From: Congregibacter brevis
GTDB lineage: Bacteria; Pseudomonadota; Gammaproteobacteria; Pseudomonadales; Halieaceae
Reading direction: 5' to 3'
DNA length: 64,000 bases
Assembly: GCF_045689245.1 (NCBI RefSeq)
Contig: NZ_CP136865.1
Location: forward strand, 3,100,001 to 3,164,000
The notes beneath the pieces were generated by a model. The model was not told where the DNA came from. It did not search any database and worked only from the letters and a program-made list of their open reading frames with translations. The translations under genes and the position numbers were made by a program. This document shows positions 16,354-24,576 of this stretch, piece after piece (positions within the stretch are counted from its first letter, which is position 1; the number at the start of each line of letters is the position of its first letter).

Positions 16354-18492
16354 TTACGCAGCTTGCTTATCACTGCTAGCTGCTCGGTCGATAGCAATCT
16401 GTGGAGCTGCAAAACGCTCGCCATATGCCGCTGCAAGCTCGCCACAGCGATCGACGAAACGCTGATAGCCATAGGTCTCTACAAACTGGATCAGACCACC
16501 TGTCCAGACTGGCGCGCCGATCCCCATTATTGAGCCGATATTGCCATCCTCGTCAGAACGCAAGACGCCAGTTTCACGGCACTTTAATGCCTCAATAACC
16601 TGGCGGAACAACAAACGGTCCTTAATATCAGACTCTGAAAGGCAGACATCTGACTTGTAGTAAAGATCAAAGAGCGGAGGCCAGATAGCTTTGCTACCGT
16701 CCTCGTTGTACTCATAGAACCCACCACCGTGATGCCGACCGCCACGGCCATTCTCGACCACCATGGCGTCGATGACCTGTCGCATAACTGTGCCGTCGCC
16801 CCACTTGTCCACGACACCCATTTCTTTCCAGGTCTCCTGAGCTTTACGGGATAGCTCCATGCTCACTTCGTCAAAGACGTTAAGCGGGCCTACAGGCATA
16901 CCAATACCCTTACCCATGTTATCGATGAGTACCGGATGTACACCTTCGCTGAGTAGACGTACACCTTCATCAAGGTAGGTACCGAAGGTTCGTGATGTAA
17001 AGAAGCCCAGCGAATCATTAACCACGATGGGGGTCTTTTTAATCTGCTGCGTGTAGTCGAAGGCTTTAGCCAGCGCTACATCGGAGGTTTTTTCACCAAC
17101 AATGATCTCAACGAGGGGCATCTTGTCGACAGGAGAGAAAAAGTGGATTCCCACAAAATCCTCAGGCTTTGACGCGCCCTCTGCGAGCTGGGTAATAGGC
17201 AGTGTGGAGGTGTTCGACCCCCAAATGCCGCCTTCACACAGCTGCCCTTCCAATTGCGCCGTGATCTGGTGCTTGAGTTCGATATTCTCAAACACTGCCT
17301 CAATAATGAGATCACATCCTGCAAGATCATCATCGGTGGCGGTGGGCGTGATTCTGGCCAAAATCGCATCCCGCGCCTCGGCGCTCAAACGTCCGCGCTC
17401 AACTCGCTTGTCCAGAAGCTTCTGCGAATAGGCTTTGCCTTTTTCTGCGGCTTCAACACTGATGTCCTTCAAGATCACATCGATGCCGGCCATCGCGGAG
17501 ACATAAGCGATGCCCTGCCCCATCATACCTGCGCCCAATACACCCAATTTTTCAGTCTTTTGTGGTGGCACATCCTTTGGACGACTGGCCCCCCCATTGA
17601 CCTTGTTCAGACCAAAGAAGAAGGTGCTGATCATATTCTTGGCTTCTGGGGTAACCGTGAGCGCCGCAAGGCCTCGAGATTCCACCATCAGCGCTGTATC
17701 CAAGTCCAGACGCAAGGCCGATGCAGCGACGTCAAGAATCTTAGCCGGCGCTGGCAGCAGGCCCCGGGTCTTCTGAGTCAGCATCGCTGTCGCGCCGGTA
17801 ACGGCTTGGACAACCTTGGGTGAAGTTATGCCACCGCCTGGGATTTTGTAGCCCTTCTCATCAAAGGGTTGAGTCACGGCGTCTGGATTCTCTTTGATCC
17901 AGGCTTTCGCTTTGCTCACCAAGTTATCTCTTTCTGCAACGAGCTCGTGAATCATGCCTGCATCAAGGGCCTGAACAGGCGCAACACGCTTACCTTCCAA
18001 CAGGAACGGTGCAGCTTTCTCAAAGCCCAATAGCTTGGTCAGGCGAACGACTCCACCTCCGCCGGGCAGCAGACCGAGAGTCACTTCGGGCAGCCCTAGC
18101 TGCACAGACTTGTGATTCCACGCAATGCGATGATTACAAACCAGGCAAAGCTCGAAGCCACCGCCCAAAGCGGCACCATTAATCGCTGCCACCGTAGGTA
18201 CGGGAAGTTTCTCAAAGCGACGTAGGATGCCTTTGGTGTGGACAAGACCGTCCATAAACTCGCCCAATCGGTCAGGAGTTACAGCCACCAAGTCGTTCAG
18301 ATCACCACCCGCAAAGAACACTTTTTTGGCCGACGCGACCACGACGCCGCTCAATCCTTCCTCAGCCTCCAGCTTGTCGACCACGGCGCCAAAGTCCTCG
18401 CTGAACTCGGCATTCATTGCGTTCACGGGACCCGTCATATCCATTGTCACAGTAACAATGCCGTCGGCGTCTTTTTCGTAATGCATAGTCAT
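16354..18492 (-). CDS. Bifunctional enoyl-CoA hydratase / 3-hydroxyacyl-CoA dehydrogenase (FadB/FadJ type)
   Basis: ATG 18492 has AAGGA 9 nt upstream; the in-frame TTG 18501 is less likely. The 712-residue protein has an N-terminal crotonase domain (AGGDLNDLV, NGAALGGGFELCLVCNHRIA, GLPEVTLGLLPGGGGVVRL) and a central Rossmann domain (GVLGAGMMGQGIAYVSAMAG). The C-terminal HAD domains contain HFFSPVDKMPLVEI and VNDSLGFFTSRTF. It catalyses the two middle steps of fatty acid beta-oxidation. It sits between thiolase and SDR in one operon, and its tail lacks obvious membrane anchoring. FadB, FadJ or PaaH-like naming cannot be resolved by eye. Confidence 0.93.
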   Translation of the reverse strand: MTMHYEKDADGIVTVTMDMTGPVNAMNAEFSEDFGAVVDKLEAEEGLSGVVVASAKKVFFAGGDLNDLVAVTPDRLGEFMDGLVHTKGILRRFEKLPVPTVAAINGAALGGGFELCLVCNHRIAWNHKSVQLGLPEVTLGLLPGGGGVVRLTKLLGFEKAAPFLLEGKRVAPVQALDAGMIHELVAERDNLVSKAKAWIKENPDAVTQPFDEKGYKIPGGGITSPKVVQAVTGATAMLTQKTRGLLPAPAKILDVAASALRLDLDTALMVESRGLAALTVTPEAKNMISTFFFGLNKVNGGASRPKDVPPQKTEKLGVLGAGMMGQGIAYVSAMAGIDVILKDISVEAAEKGKAYSQKLLDKRVERGRLSAEARDAILARITPTATDDDLAGCDLIIEAVFENIELKHQITAQLEGQLCEGGIWGSNTSTLPITQLAEGASKPEDFVGIHFFSPVDKMPLVEIIVGEKTSDVALAKAFDYTQQIKKTPIVVNDSLGFFTSRTFGTYLDEGVRLLSEGVHPVLIDNMGKGIGMPVGPLNVFDEVSMELSRKAQETWKEMGVVDKWGDGTVMRQVIDAMVVENGRGGRHHGGGFYEYNEDGSKAIWPPLFDLYYKSDVCLSESDIKDRLLFRQVIEALKCRETGVLRSDEDGNIGSIMGIGAPVWTGGLIQFVETYGYQRFVDRCGELAAAYGERFAAPQIAIDRAASSDKQAA

Positions 18493-18518
18493 AATATTCA
18501 ATCCTTAGCGCGGAGCGC

Positions 18519-19727
18519 TTAAACCCGCTCGATGATCGTTGAGATACCCATGCCGCCGCCCACACAAAGACTCAGCATTCCTCGTCGTAAATCCCGACGC
18601 TCCAGCTCATCAAGCATGATGCTCACCAACATCGCGCCCGTTGCGCCCAGGGGATGCCCCATGGCTATAGCGCCACCGTTTACATTAGTGATCTCGTGAT
18701 CGATGCCGAGGTCCTGCATGTAACGTAGAGCGACAGACGCAAAGGCCTCGTTGATCTCCCAAAGATCAATGTCTTCGTTCTTCATGCCCGCTTTCTCAAG
18801 ACACTTCTTCGCAGCCGGACCAGGGCCCGTCAACATAATTACCGGGTCCGTAGACAGGACAGCTGTAGCGACAATACGCGCTCGCGGAGTTAAGCCCAGA
18901 TCCTTTCCCGCTTTCTCACTACCGATGAGAACCGCACTGGAGCCGTCGACTATGCCAGAGGAGTTACCCGGTGTGTGTACATGATCGATATGATCCAGTA
19001 CTGGGTATTTGCGCAAAATCACATCATCAAACCCAAACTGGCCGATCATCTCAAAAGAGGCATTTAGTCCACCCAATGTCTCTAATGTGGTACCCGGCTT
19101 GATGAAGTCGTCTTTCTCCAAAATAGTGAGCCCGGACTCATCACGCACGGGTACGACGGACTTATCGAAGTATCCGTTGTCGCGCGCGTGGGCGGCACGG
19201 CGCTGAGATTCCACCGCATAGCGATCTACGTCTTCACGACTCCACCCAGCGAGAGTGGCGATGGTATCTGCACCGATGCCCTGAGGAACAAATCCTGTCT
19301 TTGCCGCAAAGGCGGGATCAGAGCTCAAGGGGCCACCGTTGGATCCCATGGGCACTCGAGACATGGACTCGATACCACCCGCTACAACAAGATCCTCCCA
19401 ACCAGATGCAACCTTCTGAGCCGCAATGTTTACTGCCTCAAGGCCAGAGGCACAGAATCGATCCAACTGTACGCCAGCAACAGATTCATCCCAGTCAGCG
19501 TTCTGCACGAGCATTTTGGCTATATCAGAGCCCTGCTCGCCGATGGGTGTTACACAACCCATAACCACGTCATCGACGTAACTCGTGTCCAAATCATGGC
19601 GTTCCTGCAGCGAACGCAGCAGGCCCGAGCCCAGATCCAGAGGCTTAACCTCGTGAAGGCTTCCTCCGGGCTTACCTTTGCTTCGAGGGGTGCGGACGGC
19701 GTCGTAAATAAAAGCGGAATGGGGCAT
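18519..19727 (-). CDS. Acetyl-CoA C-acyltransferase (thiolase)
   Basis: ATG 19727 follows AGGAG with 7 nt spacing. The 402-residue protein shows thiolase landmarks: the active-site Cys in DRFCASGLEAVN, the NVNGGAIAMGHPLGATGA segment with the catalytic His, and a C-terminal SLCVGGGMGISTIIE with the second Cys. It cleaves 3-ketoacyl-CoA to acetyl-CoA. It is the first gene of the minus-strand beta-oxidation operon and is preceded by a hairpin-rich leader. Confidence 0.94.
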   Translation of the reverse strand: MPHSAFIYDAVRTPRSKGKPGGSLHEVKPLDLGSGLLRSLQERHDLDTSYVDDVVMGCVTPIGEQGSDIAKMLVQNADWDESVAGVQLDRFCASGLEAVNIAAQKVASGWEDLVVAGGIESMSRVPMGSNGGPLSSDPAFAAKTGFVPQGIGADTIATLAGWSREDVDRYAVESQRRAAHARDNGYFDKSVVPVRDESGLTILEKDDFIKPGTTLETLGGLNASFEMIGQFGFDDVILRKYPVLDHIDHVHTPGNSSGIVDGSSAVLIGSEKAGKDLGLTPRARIVATAVLSTDPVIMLTGPGPAAKKCLEKAGMKNEDIDLWEINEAFASVALRYMQDLGIDHEITNVNGGAIAMGHPLGATGAMLVSIMLDELERRDLRRGMLSLCVGGGMGISTIIERV

Positions 19728-19776
19728 CGTATAACTCCTGGATAAATTACCGGGGAACCGGATACTGACGGGGCTA

Positions 19777-19799
19777 CCCCAGTCACTCAATGACCGGGG
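19777..19799 (-). promoter_or_regulatory. Hairpin in the thiolase operon leader
   Basis: Read on the minus strand, CCCCGGTCA-TTGAG-TGACTGGGG forms a 9-bp stem (one G.U) about 50 nt before the thiolase start. The 3' arm GACTGGGG can alternatively pair with the CCCCGTC 3 nt downstream, giving two mutually exclusive structures. Confidence 0.4.
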
Positions 19800-19933
19800 G
19801 ATTTAGCAAAATAGACCGTAAATGACAGCCAAGTATCGGGCTTTGCAAAGACACGAAAGGGTTGATTTTCTCAGGCTGAGCTTTGTTCAGCCAACACCAC
19901 CATGTCACAACTCAGTGGAGTATTAACGATGCC

Positions 19934-20773
19934 CTATCCAGCGCAATGCTGGGCATGGAACGCGATATGTTCATCCATAAAACTAGCGATGAAAAAGTAG
20001 CTGTGATCGTAACCATCATGCATGCGAATGGTGGAGGGATAGTCGCTATCCTTACAGGCTGACGCCAATAGAGGTGTCTTCAGCTGCGTTTCTAGAAAAC
20101 TGTCGCCGGATCCCTGATCAACCAAGAGCGGAAGGCGCTCCGTGGAACGTCGAATTAGCTCGCAACTATCATACTGCGCCCAGAGGCTTCGATCCGCGCC
20201 CAAGTAAGCGGAAAATGCTTTCTCTCCCCAAGAGCAATGGAGAGGCGCGCAAATCGGCGCAAACGCCGACACACTTCGGAAGCGCGATGGGTTCTTGAGG
20301 GCGATGCTAAGCGCACCGTGTCCTCCCATGGAGTGCCCGAAAATACCCTGTCGCGAAAGATCTACGGAGTGCTCCTTGGCGACGAGCGACGGGAGCTCTT
20401 CCAGCACATAGTCATACATTTGATAGTGCTCAGCCCAGGGAGCCTGAGTAGCGTTGACATAAAAACCAGCGCCGAGGCCCAGATCCCAGCCACCGTCAGG
20501 ATCATCGGCGATGCACTCTCCACGAGGGCTGGTATCTGGAGCGAGAATTGCGACCCCATACTCTGCAGCGGCACGTTGAGCACAGGCCTTCTGCACAAAG
20601 TTTTCGTCGGTGCAGGTAAGCCCGGACAGCCAGGTCAGTAACGGAACCGATCCAGCCGTCGCCTGGGGGGGAAGGAACAATGAGAAATGCATTTCGCAGT
20701 TGAGCACAGTGGAGTGGTGCTTAAACCGCAGTTGTTTCCCCCCAAAGCTGAGCGCTGTTGCTGCTTGTTCCAT
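19934..20773 (-). CDS. fghA: S-formylglutathione hydrolase
   Basis: This 279-residue alpha/beta hydrolase converts S-formylglutathione to formate and glutathione, the second step of glutathione-dependent formaldehyde detoxification. The nucleophile motif is GHSMGGHGAL, the N-terminal LTWLSGLTCTDENFVQKACAQ region is diagnostic of esterase-D/FghA, and HDGYDHSYFFIASF carries the catalytic His. It lies 7 bp downstream of the class III alcohol dehydrogenase gene, so the two form an operon. Confidence 0.95.
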   Translation of the reverse strand: MEQAATALSFGGKQLRFKHHSTVLNCEMHFSLFLPPQATAGSVPLLTWLSGLTCTDENFVQKACAQRAAAEYGVAILAPDTSPRGECIADDPDGGWDLGLGAGFYVNATQAPWAEHYQMYDYVLEELPSLVAKEHSVDLSRQGIFGHSMGGHGALSIALKNPSRFRSVSAFAPICAPLHCSWGEKAFSAYLGADRSLWAQYDSCELIRRSTERLPLLVDQGSGDSFLETQLKTPLLASACKDSDYPSTIRMHDGYDHSYFFIASFMDEHIAFHAQHCAG

Positions 20774-20780
20774 GAGGACC

Positions 20781-21887
20781 TCAGTACAAAACGACGGAGC
20801 GAATACTCTCGCCCGAGTGCATCAAATCAAAAGCTTTGTTGATGTCATCGAGAGGCATGGTGTGGGTGATCAAGTCGTCAATATTGATACGGCCATCCAT
20901 GTACCAGTCGACTATGCGTGGCACGTCTGTCCGTCCACGCGCGCCACCAAACGCGGTGCCGCGCCAGCTGCGACCGGTCACCAGCTGAAAAGGTCGTGTC
21001 GAGATTTCTTTCCCCGCGCCAGCAACGCCCACGATGCAACTTTGTCCCCAACCCTTGTGACAGCTCTCAAGCGCCTGACGCATGACGTTCACATTGCCGA
21101 TGCATTCGAAACTGTAGTCCACACCACCGCCCGTGATCTCCACGAGGTGGCCCACAATGTCATCAACTTCATTGGGATTAACAAACTCCGTCATACCAAA
21201 CTGGCGTCCCAGTGCTTCACGCTCGGGGTTTAGATCAACGCCAATAATTCGCGAAGCACCCACCATCCGCGCACCCTGCACAACATTCAGACCGATACCG
21301 CCAAGACCAAACACTGCAACGGTCGCTCCTGCCTCCACATTCATTGTGAAAGCGACAGCACCGATTCCCGTTGTCACGCCGCAGCCGATGTAACAAATCT
21401 TCTCGAAGGGTGCGTCTTTGCGGACTTTTGCGAGAGAAATTTCCGGCAGAACGGTGTAGTTAGAAAAAGTTGAACACCCCATATAGTGCAACAGGGGTTT
21501 CCCATCCAAGGAGAAACGACTGCTGCCATCAGGCATAACGCCCTGACCCTGAGTCTCACGTATCGCCTGGCAAAGGTTAGTCTTGGGGTTTAAGCAAAAA
21601 TCACACTCCCGACACTCGGGCGTGTAAAGAGGAATGACGTGATCTCCGGGCACCAGGCCCGTCACACCCGGTCCGGTCTCAACGACAACGCCGGCCCCCT
21701 CGTGACCGAGAATTGCGGGGAAAGCCCCTTCAGGATCATCGCCGGAGAGCGTAAAAGCATCGGTATGACACACGCCTGTCGCTTTTATCTCGACCAGAAC
21801 TTCCCCTGCCTTGGGGCCCTCTAGGTCGACCTCCATAACCTCCAGAGGTTTTCCTGCCCCGAGAGCAACAGCCGCGCGTGTTTTCAT
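20781..21887 (-). CDS. adhC: S-(hydroxymethyl)glutathione dehydrogenase (class III alcohol dehydrogenase)
   Basis: ATG 21887 has AAGGG 8 nt upstream and gives MKTRAAVALG, the usual start. The 368-residue MDR enzyme has catalytic zinc ligands in GVCHTDAFTLSG and GHEGAG, a structural-zinc Cys cluster (CRECDFCLNPKTNLC), and the NAD fold VAVFGLGGIGLNVVQGAR. GWGQSCIVGVAG and RSWRGTAFGGARGRTDVP are class III signatures. It oxidises the formaldehyde-glutathione adduct to S-formylglutathione, which the next gene's product hydrolyses. Confidence 0.95.
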   Translation of the reverse strand: MKTRAAVALGAGKPLEVMEVDLEGPKAGEVLVEIKATGVCHTDAFTLSGDDPEGAFPAILGHEGAGVVVETGPGVTGLVPGDHVIPLYTPECRECDFCLNPKTNLCQAIRETQGQGVMPDGSSRFSLDGKPLLHYMGCSTFSNYTVLPEISLAKVRKDAPFEKICYIGCGVTTGIGAVAFTMNVEAGATVAVFGLGGIGLNVVQGARMVGASRIIGVDLNPEREALGRQFGMTEFVNPNEVDDIVGHLVEITGGGVDYSFECIGNVNVMRQALESCHKGWGQSCIVGVAGAGKEISTRPFQLVTGRSWRGTAFGGARGRTDVPRIVDWYMDGRINIDDLITHTMPLDDINKAFDLMHSGESIRSVVLY

Positions 21888-21950
21888 AATGCTATCCCTT
21901 GAAATCTCTGCCATAAACCAATTTAAACATGCCTATGACCTCAGAAAAAC

Positions 21951-23255
21951 TTAGCCCCTAGAGGCGGCCTTTTTGCGAACAGAAACCCTGCCGCCGCGCG
22001 CACTTGATGCCCCGCCTGTATCCCCGCGACGGCGTGAACCCGCAGCTGCTCTTTGCGATTTAGAGCGTGCGTCACTACTTCTAGGAGACCGGCGCTGCGC
22101 AGTATCCGGCGACGGCGGTGTGTCACTCGGCTCAAAACCAGGAACCTGGACTCGCGGAATATCTCTACGAATAAGGCGCTCGATTGCGCGCAAAAGCGGC
22201 TCATCCTCTGCCGACACCAATGAATGAGAACGCCCTGTTGACCCGGCTCTCCCCGTGCGACCGATGCGATGTACGTAGTCTTCGGGGACCGATGGAAGAT
22301 CGAAATTCACAACCTCTGGCAGCTGTTCGATGTCCAGACCACGGGCGGCGATATCTGTCGCAATCAGTAACTGCAATTCACCGCTCTTAAAAGTATCCAG
22401 GGCACGCTGTCTCGCGTTCTGGCTCTTGTTTCCGTGAATAGGTGCAGCGGCGAAACCCGCGCTCACCACCTTCTTAGCTAGACGATTTGCACCGTGCTTG
22501 GTACGACAAAAAACCAAAGCCTGAGACCACTGCCCATCTCTTAGTAAGTGGATCAGCAGCTCACTCTTGCGCTCTCGATCCACTGGATAAGCCATTTGCT
22601 CCACCAACTCCGTCGCACTATTCGCTGGCGCAACGTCGACACTTTCCGGGTCTACAAGGTAGCTCGCCGCTAGCGATCGAATGTCCTTGGAGAAGGTTGC
22701 AGAGAACATGAGGGTCTGTCTATTGACCGGGAGCATGTCGATGATGCGCCGGATATCATGAATAAAGCCCATATCCAACATGCGGTCTGCTTCATCGAGA
22801 ACCAGCACTTCGAGAGCAGAGAAATCCACCATTCCCTGTTGCGCCAGGTCGAGGAGACGGCCAGGGGTTGCAATGAGAACATCGACACCTTGCTTCAAAG
22901 CTGCGATTTGTGGATCAGCTTTTACACCACCAAACACGACGGCGCTGCGCAAATCCAGATACTGCCCATAGTCGAGCACTGACTGATGTATTTGCGACGC
23001 AAGCTCCCTAGTGGGTGTCAGCACCAGTGTGCGCACCTGACGAGACCGCGCCCCACCAACAAAAGCGAGACGCTGAAGAATAGGGAGTACGAACGCGGCG
23101 GTTTTACCGGTCCCGGTTTGTGCTGCCGCCAAAACATCACAGCCGTCAAGCACAAGAGGGATAGCTTTACTTTGTATTGGGGTGGGTTCTGTGTATCCGC
23201 GGTTGGTAACCGCTTTCACCAAGTCTGGTGAAAGGCCCAAGGCTTCAAAATCCAT
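21951..23255 (-). CDS. rhlE: DEAD-box RNA helicase, RhlE-type
   Basis: The 434-residue protein carries all DEAD-box motifs in order: Q motif (YTEPTPIQSKAIP), AAQTGTGKT, PTRELASQ, VLDEADRMLDMGF, FSATFS and HRIGRTGR. It ends in a basic, Arg/Ser/Gly-rich, disordered tail (residues about 385-434) that probably binds RNA. This architecture matches RhlE, implicated in ribosome assembly and RNA turnover, often in the cold. It is transcribed alone, 63 bp beyond the adhC start. The rhlE name is by resemblance. Confidence 0.92.
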   Translation of the reverse strand: MDFEALGLSPDLVKAVTNRGYTEPTPIQSKAIPLVLDGCDVLAAAQTGTGKTAAFVLPILQRLAFVGGARSRQVRTLVLTPTRELASQIHQSVLDYGQYLDLRSAVVFGGVKADPQIAALKQGVDVLIATPGRLLDLAQQGMVDFSALEVLVLDEADRMLDMGFIHDIRRIIDMLPVNRQTLMFSATFSKDIRSLAASYLVDPESVDVAPANSATELVEQMAYPVDRERKSELLIHLLRDGQWSQALVFCRTKHGANRLAKKVVSAGFAAAPIHGNKSQNARQRALDTFKSGELQLLIATDIAARGLDIEQLPEVVNFDLPSVPEDYVHRIGRTGRAGSTGRSHSLVSAEDEPLLRAIERLIRRDIPRVQVPGFEPSDTPPSPDTAQRRSPRSSDARSKSQRAAAGSRRRGDTGGASSARGGRVSVRKKAASRG

Positions 23256-23433
23256 GTCAAACTATCCGTCAGCGGGTTTGTATTCAGTGCACCGGACAAT
23301 AAGTCCAGCACTGTTTGCTGACGATGTTGACGCACGGTCAGCCGGTGCGATCACTCGATGATAAACGAAAAACCTATAGAAATCAGGCTCTGCCAAATAC
23401 TGCCACTAATGCGCAGCTTCGGAGTGCGCAGGT

Positions 23434-24576
23434 CTAGCCGAGATAATTCCCGCCGCGAAGCAACCACTTGCCACTGGACATGAGGGAATCAACTTTATCT
23501 GCTGCTGGGTCCAATATCAGTAGATCTGCACGGCCGCCCACACTGATCTCGCCCGCCGTGTTGAGCTTTAGAGCCGATGCTGGATTGCGCGTCATGCCCG
23601 CAAGCGCAAGCTGAAACAAGTCGGGGTGATCAGCCAGCAATGACATCAGTAATTTCGGGAGCGAGTCGGGCGAAGCGGCGGTGAGCCCCTCAAGCTCACC
23701 GTCCACGTAGACAGGCAGCGACCCCCCAGCATCAGAAGACAGCGTTATTCTCTCAGCGGGAGCACCGGCCTCAAGCAAGCGCCTCAAAGCCTGATCGGCT
23801 GTAATATCGCCGGCGGCAATAAGCTCGGGAGTGGTGGAGACAGTGATATCCACAAAGCCGCCTTGCAGTGCCCAATCCGCAGCCTCATCCAACAAGGCCG
23901 TTGAGCGATTGACGTGGGTGGGATACAAAACGGATGGAGAGAGGTCACTGCCCTCGATGGCCTCTCGAAGGAGTGCTAGCCTTGAATCCCCAGCGCCCAC
24001 GTGAATGAGCACCGTACCACCCTCGCCGGCGAGAATTCCGCCAAGCTGAGTCTCAGCCGCAAGACGCCGCAACTCTTGCGCTGTGGGCTGAGTGCCACGG
24101 TGGTCCGCTATCGCCACCTCGCCGACACCCACCACCGGTGCCACAAGATAAATATCACGGGCGATATCACCCGTGAGACTCGGAGCTGGCACACGATAGG
24201 CCCCGCTCAGCATATAGGCATTGAGTCCCTGACCGCGCATCCCCATAACATTGCCGTAGAGCACATCCAGAGAGCGGCCAATAGAGTCGGTACCCAAGGC
24301 GCCGACAGGCGCGGTTACCCCCGCACGCACAAAGGTTTCTACATCCATCTCCGCGGTACGATTCGCGAAACCGCCCTCACCCCCTCCGCCGCAGGGATGG
24401 GTAAGCGCATCGACAATCCCAGGAACCAGCAGTTTTCCCGTAGCGTCAATGCGCTCAGCATCGACGGTGAGGGATCCAGGCTGGACCATCGCCACCACCT
24501 CACCACCGGCCACAAGAACGTCAAGTTGCCCCCGGGAGTTGGGATCGAAGCACTCCGCGCCGCTAATCAAATACAT
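23434..24576 (-). CDS. iadA: Isoaspartyl dipeptidase (IadA-like) with altered metal-ligand residues
   Basis: ATG 24576 overlaps the upstream stop by one base (TGATG) and has AAGGA behind it. The 380-residue amidohydrolase aligns with beta-aspartyl dipeptidase IadA: PGIVDALTHPCGGGGEGGF, ADHRGTQP, PTHVNRSTALL and TLSSDAGGS. In known IadA the first motif has a metal-binding HxH and a carboxylated Lys precedes ADHR. Here the first His is Leu 58 (only His 60 remains) and the Lys position is Glu 153. His in IHVGAG, His in PTHVNR and Asp in SSDAG are kept. It is last in the cyanophycin operon, so cleavage of beta-Asp-Arg is the natural role, probably with a modified metal centre. Confidence 0.88.
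   Translation of the reverse strand: MYLISGAECFDPNSRGQLDVLVAGGEVVAMVQPGSLTVDAERIDATGKLLVPGIVDALTHPCGGGGEGGFANRTAEMDVETFVRAGVTAPVGALGTDSIGRSLDVLYGNVMGMRGQGLNAYMLSGAYRVPAPSLTGDIARDIYLVAPVVGVGEVAIADHRGTQPTAQELRRLAAETQLGGILAGEGGTVLIHVGAGDSRLALLREAIEGSDLSPSVLYPTHVNRSTALLDEAADWALQGGFVDITVSTTPELIAAGDITADQALRRLLEAGAPAERITLSSDAGGSLPVYVDGELEGLTAASPDSLPKLLMSLLADHPDLFQLALAGMTRNPASALKLNTAGEISVGGRADLLILDPAADKVDSLMSSGKWLLRGGNYLG

Noticed and set aside
19874..19892. Terminator after fghA (GGCTGA-N7-TCAGCC)
   Set aside because: The 6-bp stem has no T-tract on the minus strand, so it is unconvincing as a terminator.
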